From positions 1,594,258 to 1,658,257 of the forward strand of contig CP133960.1 in NCBI GenBank assembly GCA_036251875.1: DNA of 64,000 nt, in the 5' to 3' direction. A model generated the notes under the pieces. It searched no databases and had not been told where the DNA came from. It saw nothing but the letters and a program-made list of their open reading frames with translations. Shown here in pieces: positions 39,156 to 49,191 of this stretch (the first letter of the stretch is position 1; the number at the start of each line of letters is the position of its first letter). This DNA is from Orbaceae bacterium lpD02. Its GTDB lineage: Bacteria; Pseudomonadota; Gammaproteobacteria; Enterobacterales; Orbaceae. The translations under genes were made by a program, and so were the position numbers.

Positions 39156-39746
39156 TTATTTTTGCTGCCAAGTGTAATCAAACGTTGTTTTTATGTCGAA
39201 TTGATCTAAAACCCGAGTTAGCGATTGATTAATCAGCTCATCAATAGTATTAGGCATATGATAAAAGGCGGGTACCAGCGGCATAATAGTTGCTCCGATT
39301 TGATTTGCTGCAAGCATTAATTGGATATGCCCTAAATGTAGAGGTGTTTCTCGCACACATAATACTAATCGCCGACGCTCTTTTAGCGTAACATCTGCTG
39401 CTCTAATAAGTAAATTGTCGCTATAGCTATTTGCTATCCCAGACAAGGTTTTAATTGAACATGGCACAACAATCATACCGTCAGTCTTAAAAGAACCCGA
39501 TGAAATATTAGCTGCAATATCTTGAACATTATAAAAATAATCGGCAAGCTCAATTACTTTGTCATAACTATAGTCGGTTTCTAATTTGATAGTTTGTTGC
39601 GCTGAGCTTGAGATAACTACATGCGTCTCAATATACTCCTGTTGAGCTAAAAGCTCTAATAGCCGAATACCATACAAAGCACCACTCGCTCCAGAAATAC
39701 CAACAATAATACGTTTTTTAGCTACACACTGGTTAGTTATTTTCAT
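39156..39746 (-). CDS. ubiX: Flavin prenyltransferase UbiX
   Basis: A 196-residue flavoprotein that attaches a prenyl group to FMN to make the prenyl-FMN cofactor of the decarboxylase UbiD in ubiquinone synthesis. The Rossmann-like FMN-binding start VGISGASGALYGIRLLE and the later PAFYHMPNT motif are clear. It follows purF by nine nt, as in E. coli, so it is the end of the cvpA-purF-ubiX transcript. Confidence 0.96.
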   Translation of the reverse strand: MKITNQCVAKKRIIVGISGASGALYGIRLLELLAQQEYIETHVVISSSAQQTIKLETDYSYDKVIELADYFYNVQDIAANISSGSFKTDGMIVVPCSIKTLSGIANSYSDNLLIRAADVTLKERRRLVLCVRETPLHLGHIQLMLAANQIGATIMPLVPAFYHMPNTIDELINQSLTRVLDQFDIKTTFDYTWQQK

Positions 39747-39755
39747 AGTAAACTA

Positions 39756-41276
39756 TCACTGCCCTACATTATAAATTTCTAAATTTTCCGATTCTTTACT
39801 CGTTTGAGCGCTTTTATTTTTATCATTACGACTATTTTGTAAATTAGCCAAATAAATTGTACCAATATCGCCAGTGACATACTTTCCATCAAATACAGAG
39901 CATTCAAATTTTTGCAAATCTGTGTTACCCGCCCGAACTGCAGCAATAAGGTCGCCTAGGTCTTGAAAAATTAACTTGTCTGCGCCAATTTTCTTTGCTA
40001 TTTCATCAACATTACGATTATAAGCAATAAGCTCATTAGCGGCTGGCATATCAATACCGTATACATTAGGGTACCGTATTTCTGGTGCAGCAGACGCTAA
40101 ATAAATCTTTTTAGCGCCCACTGAACGCACCATTTCTAAAATTTCCTGCGATGTCGTACCACGAACAATCGAGTCGTCAACTAATAAAACATTCTTTCCT
40201 TCGAACTCAATTCGATTAGCATTCAATTTTCGCCTAACTGAACGCTGTCGCATTGTCTGTCCTGGCATAATAAAGGTTCGCCCGACGTAACGGTTTTTAA
40301 CAAAACCTTGTCTATACGGTTTATCTAATATACGAGCAATTTCGAGTGCAGCATCGCAAGACGTTTCAGGGATAGGGATCACCACATCAATATCAAGATC
40401 TTGCCATTCCCTCGCTATTTTTTGCCCTAATTTTTGCCCCATCAAAATTCGAGACTGATAGACTGAAATGCCATTCATTAATGAATCTGGGCGAGCAAAA
40501 TAGACATACTCAAAAATACATGGACAATATTGTGGATTATTAGCACATTGCCTTGCATATAGTTGCCCATCTTGAGAAATATAAATAGCCTCTCCTGGCT
40601 CAACGTCTCGTAAAAACTCAAAATCTAAGGTATCAAGTGCAACACTTTCAGATGCGACCATATACTCAGTCTGATGAGCATTAATAGCTCGTTTACCTAT
40701 TACTAAAGGACGAATACCATTTGGATCACGAAACGCGATAAGACCATGGTTAATAATCATTGCAACACATGCATAAGCACCACGAAGCGTTTTATGTAAC
40801 TGTTCAATTGCGCTAAAAATATCACCTGGAGTTAATGAGTGCGCGGTAAACTTATCGAGTTCACTTGCTAAAATATTTAATAATACTTCAGAATCAGAAC
40901 TAGTATTAACATGGCGCCGAGCAGTTTTTAAAATATTGTTTCGCAAGTCATTAGTGTTGGTTAAATTACCGTTATGAGCAAGTGTGATCCCATATGGCGA
41001 ATTAACATAAAAAGGTTGAGCTTCAGATACATTAGCGCTTCCTGCGGTGGGGTAACGGACATGACCAATGCCGATATTACCGCGTAAACGGTGCATATGC
41101 TCAGATTGAAATACATCTTGTACAAGACCGTTAGCTTTACGTAATCGAAAATAATTATTCTCATCAATAGTGACAATACCTGCAGCATCTTGACCTCGAT
41201 GTTGTAACACCGTCAAAGCATCATAGATGGATTGATTCACGGCGCTAAAACCAACAATTCCTACGACTCCACACAT
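39756..41276 (-). CDS. purF: Amidophosphoribosyltransferase PurF
   Basis: A 506-residue enzyme for the first step of purine synthesis: glutaminase domain with the N-terminal nucleophile Cys2 (MCGVVGIVG; Cys1 after processing) and a C-terminal phosphoribosyltransferase domain with PRPP loop [14 protein letters not shown] (about 365-378). Same length as E. coli PurF (505). No propeptide, as expected for the E. coli class. cvpA lies 34 nt upstream. No PurR box was identified. Confidence 0.97.
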   Translation of the reverse strand: MCGVVGIVGFSAVNQSIYDALTVLQHRGQDAAGIVTIDENNYFRLRKANGLVQDVFQSEHMHRLRGNIGIGHVRYPTAGSANVSEAQPFYVNSPYGITLAHNGNLTNTNDLRNNILKTARRHVNTSSDSEVLLNILASELDKFTAHSLTPGDIFSAIEQLHKTLRGAYACVAMIINHGLIAFRDPNGIRPLVIGKRAINAHQTEYMVASESVALDTLDFEFLRDVEPGEAIYISQDGQLYARQCANNPQYCPCIFEYVYFARPDSLMNGISVYQSRILMGQKLGQKIAREWQDLDIDVVIPIPETSCDAALEIARILDKPYRQGFVKNRYVGRTFIMPGQTMRQRSVRRKLNANRIEFEGKNVLLVDDSIVRGTTSQEILEMVRSVGAKKIYLASAAPEIRYPNVYGIDMPAANELIAYNRNVDEIAKKIGADKLIFQDLGDLIAAVRAGNTDLQKFECSVFDGKYVTGDIGTIYLANLQNSRNDKNKSAQTSKESENLEIYNVGQ

Positions 41277-41310
41277 ACTATCACTCCTAATAATTAACTA
41301 AACTAAATCA

Positions 41311-41796
41311 TTAATTTGCTAAAAACGAAGATGAACTTTGTAATACGCCAAAAAACCAACGAATAATAAAATCAAAATGAGGGATCAAGATTGACTCTTG
41401 CCATGCATTACTTTTTGCTAATGGGGTAAAAGTATCAGCAAAAAATAAGATTGCCGCAGTTAATAAAACACCTCTAAGTATACCGAAAAAAATGCCCAAT
41501 ACCCTGTCCGTACCAGATAGGCCGGTTTTTTGTACCAGCTGAGAAATAATATAGTTAATAATGCCACACACAATAAGAGTCGCAATAAATAAGATTGCAA
41601 CGGCAATCGCATTGCGGACAAATTCATCATGAAAATAAGTAAAATAATCACTAATATAAAAATAGAACTGACTTGCAATAAAAAATGCACAGATCCAACT
41701 TAGTAATGATAGAGCTTCTTTAACAAACCCTCTCATCACACTAATAACAGCAGAAAAGACAATAATACCGATAATAGTAAAGTCTACCCAATTCAT
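41311..41796 (-). CDS. cvpA: CvpA family membrane protein
   Basis: A 161-residue protein with four membrane helices, start MNWVDFTIIGIIVFSAV as in E. coli CvpA (162). First named for colicin V production and now tied to envelope stress such as bile and deoxycholate tolerance; biochemical role unknown. It lies directly upstream of purF and 63 nt after dedD. A small hairpin without T run (41821-41839) sits in that gap. Confidence 0.94.
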   Translation of the reverse strand: MNWVDFTIIGIIVFSAVISVMRGFVKEALSLLSWICAFFIASQFYFYISDYFTYFHDEFVRNAIAVAILFIATLIVCGIINYIISQLVQKTGLSGTDRVLGIFFGILRGVLLTAAILFFADTFTPLAKSNAWQESILIPHFDFIIRWFFGVLQSSSSFLAN

Positions 41797-41859
41797 AACA
41801 ATTTTATCTCTCTTTTTCCCTGCTATTTATAAAATAGCAAAATTAACAGTATACTTCAG

Positions 41860-42375
41860 CTAATTTGTTGCAATAAAACCCTTCAATTTAGTCAAATTTT
41901 CTAAATCAATAATTACTGTTTCTGCTTGCGCTTTAGTTGGGTAATAACCGACAAATAACCGTGTTAACTGTCCTTCTTGTGCAACTTTAGGTATGGTATA
42001 AACATCATAATTATTTAATCTCAACAGAGCAACCAACTCCTCAATTTTTTGCTTATTTTTAAGCGCAGCCAGTTGTATCACATAATCGTTTTCAAAATTA
42101 TTAATAATGCTAGGGTCAGCAGATTCCTCTATCAATACCGATTGCGGATTAGTTTCGATTTGCTGGCTCGTAATAGGCGAGCTAGCGGTTGGTTCATAAA
42201 TATCCAGCTCATGAATATTATCACCTAACTCTAGTTCATCGGGTGAAGATAAAATTGGAATTGTTGACTCTATCTCTTTAGATTTATTAGTGAGAACGTA
42301 GGGCGCCAACAATAGCGCCAATAGAATTAAAGTAATAAAACCAACTAATTGATAGTACTTTTTATTCATTTTCAA
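41860..42375 (-). CDS. dedD: SPOR-domain cell-division protein DedD
   Basis: A 171-residue bitopic protein: membrane helix near residues 9-27, a low-complexity periplasmic linker and a C-terminal SPOR domain (about 92-170, starting YVIQLAALKNKQKIEELV), which binds denuded septal peptidoglycan and recruits the protein to the division site. Its start lies inside the end of folC, a 14-nt overlap that suggests coupled translation. Confidence 0.92.
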   Translation of the reverse strand: MKMNKKYYQLVGFITLILLALLLAPYVLTNKSKEIESTIPILSSPDELELGDNIHELDIYEPTASSPITSQQIETNPQSVLIEESADPSIINNFENDYVIQLAALKNKQKIEELVALLRLNNYDVYTIPKVAQEGQLTRLFVGYYPTKAQAETVIIDLENLTKLKGFIATN

Positions 42376-43657
42376 CCAAGCTTAGTGCTTCAGATACGGT
42401 ATGAAACGAACCACAAACAATAATAATATCATTTTTATCAGCGTCATACTGAGCTTGGGCTAGCGCCTCTGAAACTGAAGGGAAAGTGTAGATCGGAGAA
42501 TGGGTATTTTTCACTATATTAGCAGCAATATATTCAGCACTGGCTCCTCGTTCGCCATAAAGCGAAGCGCAATACCAAGCGTCTGCTTGCAAAATCTGCA
42601 TTGTTGATGCGATGTCTTTATCTTTTAACATTCCGATAACCATACGTAATTTTTTTGCAGCTGGTTTATTGGCTATAAGTGCCTGTAACTGCTTATGTAG
42701 GTAAGCTGCGGCGTGAGGATTATGTGCAACATCAACGATAATGATTGGGTCATGACCAATCGTTTGAAATCGTCCAGTTAATTCCGTTTTCATTAAACCA
42801 CGCCGAATGCTATCTTCGTTAATCTCTAACGATGAATAACTTAAAGCAGCTAAGGCTGTTGCCGCATTAGCTAAAGGAATTTTCGCTATCGGTAACGCTT
42901 CGTAACTTGATTGACTTGACTCAAATTGCCAAAATTGCTGATTTATCTGCTGATATTGCCAATCATAATTATAGTTTGGTTGACAGCAATGCAGCTGAGC
43001 GTTTTTTTCGATAGCAAAATTATAAATAGATTGTGGCATATCGGGTTCACCAACAATTGCAATGCAATTCTCTTTAAAAATACCCGCTTTTTCTCGCCCT
43101 ATACTGTCTCTCGTATTGCCAAGATAATCCATATGATCTAAAGCAATAGACGTGATAACTGCAACATCTGCGTTAACGATATTAGTCGCATCAAGTCGAC
43201 CACCTAAACCGACCTCCAGAATTACTACATCTAAATCCGCCTGCTTGAATAGTAACAATGCAGATAAAGTAGCATATTCAAAATATGTTAACGAAATATC
43301 TTGGCGACAATGTTCAATCTGATCAAATGCTTTTACATGGAAATCATCAGCCACTTCTTGGTTATTAATTCGAACTCGCTCGGTATAACGCAATAAATGA
43401 GGTGAGCTATATACACCGACTTTAAAGCCTGCTGTCAGTAAAATCATCTCTAATGCACGGCACGTTGTTCCTTTGCCATTTGTACCCGCAACCGTAAATA
43501 CGTAAGGAGCTGGCTTGAGTACATTTAAACGAGAGGCTACTTTAGCTACTCGTTCCAAACCCAACTCGATTGTTTTTGGGTGAAGTTGCTCTAGATAAAA
43601 AAGCCATGCATCTAGAGTCGACATGGCATTTGGTTTTACTGAAATGTTTGTATTCAT
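42362..43657 (-). CDS. folC: Bifunctional dihydrofolate/folylpolyglutamate synthase FolC
   Basis: A 431-residue Mur-ligase-type enzyme adding glutamate to dihydropteroate and then to folates. ATP loop VAGTNGKGTTC, the omega-loop region GLGGRLDATN, and the C-terminal domain containing DVAHNPHAAAYL are all present. It follows accD by 25 nt as in E. coli and overlaps dedD. Confidence 0.96.
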   Translation of the reverse strand: MNTNISVKPNAMSTLDAWLFYLEQLHPKTIELGLERVAKVASRLNVLKPAPYVFTVAGTNGKGTTCRALEMILLTAGFKVGVYSSPHLLRYTERVRINNQEVADDFHVKAFDQIEHCRQDISLTYFEYATLSALLLFKQADLDVVILEVGLGGRLDATNIVNADVAVITSIALDHMDYLGNTRDSIGREKAGIFKENCIAIVGEPDMPQSIYNFAIEKNAQLHCCQPNYNYDWQYQQINQQFWQFESSQSSYEALPIAKIPLANAATALAALSYSSLEINEDSIRRGLMKTELTGRFQTIGHDPIIIVDVAHNPHAAAYLHKQLQALIANKPAAKKLRMVIGMLKDKDIASTMQILQADAWYCASLYGERGASAEYIAANIVKNTHSPIYTFPSVSEALAQAQYDADKNDIIIVCGSFHTVSEALSLVENE

Positions 43658-43682
43658 AATAGTATTATATAGACGTCATAAA

Positions 43683-44579
43683 TTACTGATTCATCAACGA
43701 TTCGATAGAATTTTCACTAAATAGATCTGGCATCTTCAGCATTTTAGCAAGAATTCCCGCAATTTTAACTCTCATATCTTTACGATGAATAATCATATCA
43801 ATAGCGCCTTTTTCTAATAGAAATTCGCTACGCTGGAAGCCTTCAGGTAACTTTTCGCGTACAGTTTGCTCTATTACTCTTGGACCAGCAAAACCAATCA
43901 AAGCTTTTGGTTCTGCAATATTGACATCACCAAGCATAGCAAGACTTGCAGATACTCCGCCCATAGTTGGATCGGTCATAACAGAAATATAAGGTAAGCC
44001 AGCATCTTGCATTTTAGCGAGTATAGCACTGGTTTTTGCCATCTGCATTAAAGCAAATAGTGCTTCTTGCATTCGGGCACCACCACTAGTTGAAAAACAG
44101 ACGAGTGGACATTTATTTTCGATCGCTTGCTCCGCTGCACGAACAAACATAGCTCCAACGACAGATGACATTGATCCACCAATAAAACCAAATTCGAACG
44201 ATGCAGCTACAACTGGAATACCAAATAGCGTTCCTTGCATTGCGATCATTGCATCTTTTTCATTGGTATCTTTCTGCGCGGTAGAGAGACGGTCTTTATA
44301 TTTTTTTGAATCTTTAAATTTTAAGATATCTTTGGGTTCTAAATCAGTACCAATTTCAACATTAGACCCTTCATCTAAAAAGCGGTTTAATCTAATACGA
44401 GCCGAGATTCGCATATGATGATCACATTTAGGGCACACTTCTAAATTACGTTCAAGCTCAGCTTGATAAATAACTTGCTCACAGCTGGTACACTTGGTCC
44501 AAACTCCGCCAGGAATATTCGCTTTTTTGTGATCCGATGAGATATTATTCTTATTCAGAATTTTTTCAATCCAACTCAT
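43683..44579 (-). CDS. accD: Acetyl-CoA carboxylase carboxyltransferase beta subunit
   Basis: A 298-residue subunit that with AccA transfers the carboxyl group from biotin to acetyl-CoA, making malonyl-CoA. Zinc ribbon with Cys30, Cys33, Cys49 and Cys52, then the crotonase-like fold with [19 protein letters not shown]. The ATG at 44579 is chosen because GAAGG precedes it and the protein then starts MSWIEKIL as in E. coli; the frame is open ten codons further upstream. E. coli dedA, usually just upstream, is absent; a 202-bp gap lies before truA. Confidence 0.96.
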   Translation of the reverse strand: MSWIEKILNKNNISSDHKKANIPGGVWTKCTSCEQVIYQAELERNLEVCPKCDHHMRISARIRLNRFLDEGSNVEIGTDLEPKDILKFKDSKKYKDRLSTAQKDTNEKDAMIAMQGTLFGIPVVAASFEFGFIGGSMSSVVGAMFVRAAEQAIENKCPLVCFSTSGGARMQEALFALMQMAKTSAILAKMQDAGLPYISVMTDPTMGGVSASLAMLGDVNIAEPKALIGFAGPRVIEQTVREKLPEGFQRSEFLLEKGAIDMIIHRKDMRVKIAGILAKMLKMPDLFSENSIESLMNQ

Positions 44580-44781
44580 TATTAACCTTCTATTTTTTCT
44601 TACCAACAATCAAACTTAAAAACAATCACTATTGTATAGTATTTTATTCGGTTACTTAATAGCTATTTTTAATAAATACAAAATAGTTAACCGTTAAAAT
44701 GTGACTGTAATATCTAAGTATAGCGAAAAATCGACGTTTTATCACGCTCTAATCATTTATTCAAATTTAGTCATTTTTTGC

Positions 44782-45564
44782 TCAAACAATAAACAGAGGA
44801 CCGATAGGTGTGTGAGGTATTTGAAAATCCTCTGGGTAAATCACATCGACTAAATACAATCCTTCTGGTTTAGCCGTTGCTCCTGCACATTTTCTATCTT
44901 TTGACTGCAATAATTCATACATCCAATCCTCTGATTGGTTACCGTTGCCAACTTCTAATAAGCTACCAACAATATTGCGTACCATATGATGAACAAAAGC
45001 ATTAGCTTGAATATCAACAATAATATAGCGCCCTTGGCGGCTGACTATTATATGCTCAATGTTTCTCCAGGGTGATAACGATTGGCATTGTGCCGCTCTA
45101 AACGCGCTAAAATCATTTTCGCCCAGTAGATATTGCGCAGCTAAATGCATCTTTTTTTCATTAAGTTCCTGATAGTAATGGCTAATTCCATGATTTAATA
45201 TGGCGTGGCGATAGGGATGATTGTAAATAATATAACGATACCGCCTAGCTTGAGCACTAAATCTAGCATGAAAAGCATCATCAACAATTTGCCCCCATTT
45301 AATTGCAATATTATCAGGTAAGTGAGCATTTACACCCATAGTCCAAGCGCTGGACGGGCGTTCACAGTCAGTTTCAAAATGAATAACCTGCCCTGTTGCA
45401 TGAACACCAGCATCAGTACGACCTGCGCAAAATATCGTTATCGTTTGGTTTGCTATGCGACTTAACGCCTCCTCAAGTTTTTGTTGAATTGACAGAACAT
45501 TTTGTTGTTTTTGCCAACCAAAATATTGACTCCCATCATATTCGACACCCAATGCTATTTTCAT
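44782..45564 (-). CDS. truA: tRNA pseudouridine(38-40) synthase TruA
   Basis: A 260-residue pseudouridine synthase for positions 38-40 of tRNA anticodon stems. The catalytic aspartate is Asp51 in [15 protein letters not shown]. Slightly shorter than the E. coli enzyme (270). It follows usg by 14 nt, as in E. coli, and the downstream gap of 202 bp before accD probably carries the accD promoter. Confidence 0.96.
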   Translation of the reverse strand: MKIALGVEYDGSQYFGWQKQQNVLSIQQKLEEALSRIANQTITIFCAGRTDAGVHATGQVIHFETDCERPSSAWTMGVNAHLPDNIAIKWGQIVDDAFHARFSAQARRYRYIIYNHPYRHAILNHGISHYYQELNEKKMHLAAQYLLGENDFSAFRAAQCQSLSPWRNIEHIIVSRQGRYIIVDIQANAFVHHMVRNIVGSLLEVGNGNQSEDWMYELLQSKDRKCAGATAKPEGLYLVDVIYPEDFQIPHTPIGPLFIV

Positions 45565-45578
45565 TAGAATAACTCATC

Positions 45579-46577
45579 TTAATCTACATAATTTGTTAAT
45601 AAACTTTCAGCCGTTTCTAATAAAATTTTTCCACCTAAATAGCGAATATTATCACTGACACTCATAAATTGTATTTGCTGTTGGAAGCCATAACTATGGT
45701 GTACATTTGCTAACATGATTGGTTGATGGCTACTTTGCTCATTATTAATAACAGTAACAGGCGTAGGGTAGTCTGAAGTTAATAGCTCAATGCCATTTTT
45801 TTCAAATAATGATACGTCATATTGCCCAAGGCCATAAGGTTCGGCAGAGGTAAACGAAACAGTTTGAGTTAGCCCATAAAAAACAGGTACTGATATCGAA
45901 TCAATAGTAATAGATAGTTGATAATTACCCGTAATCCTTCTGATTTGCTCAACAATTAGTTCGTCATCGACGAATCCATCAAGCAAAACATTAAATGCCA
46001 GCTGCTTAGTAAAAAAACTATTCTCGGCAGGCAGACCATTTAATAACCTAGCACTTTGTCCTGCCAACTCATTGATACCTTTTTGACCATAGCAAGAAGC
46101 TGAGATGAGATTAGTAATATGCAACTGATCGAGTTGCTCAAGATCAGTTAAACTAGTAAGACAACGCAATACTTGGCTAACGATAGGGTTTGCAACCGCA
46201 ATAATATTTTTATCACGATAATCATTTAATAAAAAATCATTAACTTTAGGTAAAACCAATGGAATAGAGTTATCCAGTGCAAATGCACCTGTCGAGTCAA
46301 GTACAATACAACCAGAATCAGCAACTAATTGAGCATATTTATTAGTCACATCCTGATTTGCAACAAAAAAAGCCAAATGGTAGTTAGACCACTCCATATC
46401 ATCAATATGTTTAATTGTTAAATTTTTACCAGCAAAGCGTATTATTTCACCTTCACTGTTATCACTACCAATTAAATCGAGCTGATCAATCGTAATAGAA
46501 CTCTTTTCTAACTGTTCAATCAGCGATCTACCAACCTGCCCATTTGCACCAATAACGGCAATATTCCACGATGACAT
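45579..46577 (-). CDS. usg: Usg, aspartate-semialdehyde-dehydrogenase-like protein
   Basis: A 332-residue homologue of Asd with an N-terminal NAD(P)-binding loop IGANGQVGRSL. The active-site cysteine of true Asd (in an NCT context) is replaced: the aligned stretch reads VANPIVSQVL. E. coli Usg likewise lacks dehydrogenase evidence, so a catalytic Asd role is unlikely and the function is unknown. The ATG at 46577 is taken because GAG lies about nine nt before it and the protein then begins like E. coli Usg; the open frame extends 28 codons upstream without a ribosome binding site. Confidence 0.88.
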   Translation of the reverse strand: MSSWNIAVIGANGQVGRSLIEQLEKSSITIDQLDLIGSDNSEGEIIRFAGKNLTIKHIDDMEWSNYHLAFFVANQDVTNKYAQLVADSGCIVLDSTGAFALDNSIPLVLPKVNDFLLNDYRDKNIIAVANPIVSQVLRCLTSLTDLEQLDQLHITNLISASCYGQKGINELAGQSARLLNGLPAENSFFTKQLAFNVLLDGFVDDELIVEQIRRITGNYQLSITIDSISVPVFYGLTQTVSFTSAEPYGLGQYDVSLFEKNGIELLTSDYPTPVTVINNEQSSHQPIMLANVHHSYGFQQQIQFMSVSDNIRYLGGKILLETAESLLTNYVD

Positions 46578-46719
46578 ATTTAATAACTCAGTAAAATTAA
46601 TAGAATTGGGCATGATTATACTGATAATTAGAGTTAAGGTACAACAATAATCAATATGCAATTACTTCGATAATGAAGATTGGAATAGAGTACTGAATGC
46701 CTCTATCCCATAATAGTTA

Positions 46720-47040
46720 TTATAAAATCAATTTACCTGCATTATTGTCCAAAATTGATTGACCGATCCCTGACACCTCTTTTAATTGTTCAATCGAAAC
46801 AAACGGACCAAATTTTTCCCGATATTCAACTATTTTTTTTGCTTTATTTAACCCAATACCATTTAAATTTTTTGCCAAATCCTCTGCTGAGGCTTGGTTA
46901 ATATTTACTTGATCGATTGTTTTAGATTCAATTATCGAATCTACTTGCTCGCCAAGTGGTTCTGCATAGCTAGAAAAAGCATAAAATAATGAACTTAAAA
47001 AAAGTGTACTAATCGCTAAATAGCGTGGTAAGTTTTTCAT
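46720..47040 (-). CDS. ybaV: Exported helix-hairpin-helix protein (YbaV/ComEA type)
   Basis: A 106-residue protein with a signal peptide (about 1-26, ending SSYA) and a tandem helix-hairpin-helix DNA-binding domain: VNINQASAEDLAKNLNGIG and IEQLKEVSGIGQSI. This is the ComEA-type module that binds DNA in the periplasm during natural transformation; E. coli YbaV has the same size and lies beside ppiD. It is 146 nt downstream of ppiD on the same strand with a hairpin between. Role in competence is inference. Confidence 0.9.
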   Translation of the reverse strand: MKNLPRYLAISTLFLSSLFYAFSSYAEPLGEQVDSIIESKTIDQVNINQASAEDLAKNLNGIGLNKAKKIVEYREKFGPFVSIEQLKEVSGIGQSILDNNAGKLIL

Positions 47041-47126
47041 TGGTAACTCCTCATAGATGATGACAAATTAGTCTTATTACTATGCCATAGTTACTTGTAG
47101 TATAAATTTTACGAATATAATTATGC

Positions 47127-47150
47127 TAAAAGCCACGAAAGTGGCTTTTA
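47127..47150 (-). terminator. Hairpin between ppiD and ybaV
   Basis: Perfect ten-bp stem TAAAAGCCAC/GTGGCTTTTA with a four-base loop (GAAA on the plus strand), 36 nt past the ppiD stop. The T-rich end of the arm is short and not extended into a T run on the minus strand, so it may be a partial terminator or processing signal. Confidence 0.65.
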
Positions 47151-47186
47151 TATTTGAAGTATTAACCAGAATTATTGATATGTTTA

Positions 47187-49019
47187 TCACAGATTAGCGT
47201 TTGGCATAATCTCAATTTTAGCTTTTGAGCGCAGATCTTTCGACAAAGAATCTCGATTCCAAATTACTATTTCTGGCTTTATTTTGTCGGATAAATCATC
47301 TGCTTTTTCAGGGAAAGTGACACCGGTTAATACAAAAAACTGGGCGTTACCATCATCAATTAAAGTAACACCATAACTATTCCCTTCTACTGCAGGAACA
47401 ATGGAGAATACATCTTTAACAGTTTTTTCATTAATTCGGTCATCAACTAAATTTTGCGTTACGGGTATTCGTTGCTTAAACGATAGTCCGTCAGCAGCAC
47501 CTGTTTCTTTTAGCTGAGCTAATAACGTATCAACCTTTTGTGAGAATACTTGCTTTTTCTTTTCTGCAACCAATTTAGCTTTTATGGTATCTTTTACGTC
47601 ATCAAAACTAGGAATGCCTGCATCTTGGTAATCGGTGACTTGAATAATATATGAACCATCATATTGTGCAATATTGATAATATCAGATATTTTGCCTGTA
47701 GGTTTACCATCTTTGATCATCTCATCACTAAAGGCTACCTCATTAATTTCAGGATAACGACCGACAGAAAAACTCTCTTTTTCATAGGTCCAATCCGAAT
47801 CATATAACGGTAAGCCTGATTCTTTCGCAATTTTATCCAAAGTAGGTAACTTAGCTGCGCTTTCTAATTTAGCTTGTTGCGCACGGTATTTCTCATCAAC
47901 TTTTTGCTGATAAAGTAAATCGTGAATCGATTTTTTAACATATTCGAATGGTAATTTTTTGGATTTTTCAATTTTATCTAAGCGAATAATATAATAAGCG
48001 CCATCTTGTTCGAGAGGCTTAGATATACTACCTATCGTCTCTAATTTCACCTTAGTCAATAATTCTGGGGATTGGTCATCAAGAACAAACCAACCTAGAC
48101 TATCCATTTTTGCTGACAACCGCTGCTTACTTTGCATTTTTTCCATCAAATCATATTCTTTCTGTGCAGCATCAAGACCATCAAATGACAGAACACTATA
48201 AAGTCGTTTTTCGGGTAACATAGTACCCTCTTTACCATTAGCATAGTATTTTTCAACTTCGGCTGGTAGCACATTAGTATCTTTCTTTATCGCAGGTAGA
48301 AAGTTAGTAACAAACTTCATTTTTACGCGCTTATCGTGATAAAACTCTTGTGCATTATTGTCATAATACGCTTTTATTTCATCATCAGAAACAGTTGAAG
48401 CATCGTCATTATTCATATTATCAATTGAATAATTAGCTACATAGATCGATCTCGTTTGGTTATTTAGTAAAGAAATATCAGAGTCACTAGGCAGAGTAAA
48501 GTCGGATAAAAACAATGCATCCGTTACTTGTTGTTGCTTAATCGCTGAGCGTAAACTATTCGCATAAGTGTCTGGTGTATAACCATTCGCGGCTAATAAT
48601 TGTAAATATCTCTGGTTATTAAAATTACCATTCACCAAAAAAACAGGTTGCTTGCGAATCTCTATTTTCACTTGCTCATCGCTGATATTAGCATTTAAAG
48701 AGTCTGCAAATTGATAAGTTAAATAGTTATCAATTTGATTTGATAATATTGAACCTCTGATCATTCTAACAAATGAATCGTCATCATTATTGCCAATCAG
48801 ATGACTATTTTGCTGTATTAACTCTTGCGCTTGCTTTTCAAAAGCATTGCGGCTTATTCCCTCACCATCGATCTTAGCAATATATAATTGCTCATCATTG
48901 GCATTGGATCCTAACCCAAGAAAGCCCCCAACACCGGTAAAAATAAATGCTAAAATGATTATGCTAAAAATAATTTTCACAATAATACTATTAGCCGCAA
49001 CCCTAATTTTTTCCATCAT
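47187..49019 (-). CDS. ppiD: Inner-membrane-anchored periplasmic chaperone PpiD
   Basis: A 610-residue SurA-like chaperone with an N-terminal membrane helix (about 12-34), two SurA-N-type helical regions around a degenerate parvulin domain (about 265-355) and a C-terminal domain. In E. coli PpiD sits at the Sec translocon with YfgM and helps newly exported proteins. GGAG precedes a double ATG (49019 or 49016). Located between lon and ybaV as in E. coli, but hupB is missing from the lon-ppiD gap. Confidence 0.94.
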   Translation of the reverse strand: MMEKIRVAANSIIVKIIFSIIILAFIFTGVGGFLGLGSNANDEQLYIAKIDGEGISRNAFEKQAQELIQQNSHLIGNNDDDSFVRMIRGSILSNQIDNYLTYQFADSLNANISDEQVKIEIRKQPVFLVNGNFNNQRYLQLLAANGYTPDTYANSLRSAIKQQQVTDALFLSDFTLPSDSDISLLNNQTRSIYVANYSIDNMNNDDASTVSDDEIKAYYDNNAQEFYHDKRVKMKFVTNFLPAIKKDTNVLPAEVEKYYANGKEGTMLPEKRLYSVLSFDGLDAAQKEYDLMEKMQSKQRLSAKMDSLGWFVLDDQSPELLTKVKLETIGSISKPLEQDGAYYIIRLDKIEKSKKLPFEYVKKSIHDLLYQQKVDEKYRAQQAKLESAAKLPTLDKIAKESGLPLYDSDWTYEKESFSVGRYPEINEVAFSDEMIKDGKPTGKISDIINIAQYDGSYIIQVTDYQDAGIPSFDDVKDTIKAKLVAEKKKQVFSQKVDTLLAQLKETGAADGLSFKQRIPVTQNLVDDRINEKTVKDVFSIVPAVEGNSYGVTLIDDGNAQFFVLTGVTFPEKADDLSDKIKPEIVIWNRDSLSKDLRSKAKIEIMPNANL

Positions 49020-49146
49020 ATCTTTCGTTCTCCATTGAATAACCTATCTTTATAGCGTCTATTCACTGAAATAAGTAACCATATAGCCCAATATTAATGC
49101 CGAAAAGTATACCATATCTGTTGAGATTGGCTATTGTATAAATGTT

Positions 49147-49173
49147 AATAAAAAGGCTAACATCAGCTAGCCT
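49147..49173 (-). terminator. Intrinsic terminator of lon
   Basis: Six-bp core stem AGGCTA/TAGCCT (49154-49159 and 49168-49173) with an eight-nt loop, followed on the minus strand by TTTTATT (49154 downward). It lies 19 nt past the lon stop and separates lon from ppiD's upstream region. Confidence 0.7.
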
Positions 49174-49191
49174 CTTAGAGTTAGAATAAAA

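Noticed and set aside
41821-41839. Hairpin between dedD and cvpA as a terminator
   Set aside because: Eight-bp AT-rich stem without a T run inside a conserved operon; more likely chance or a weak processing site.
46640-46719. Hairpin-like ATAGAG/CTCTAT repeat between ybaV and usg
   Set aside because: Only six base pairs with a long loop and no T run; too weak to call.
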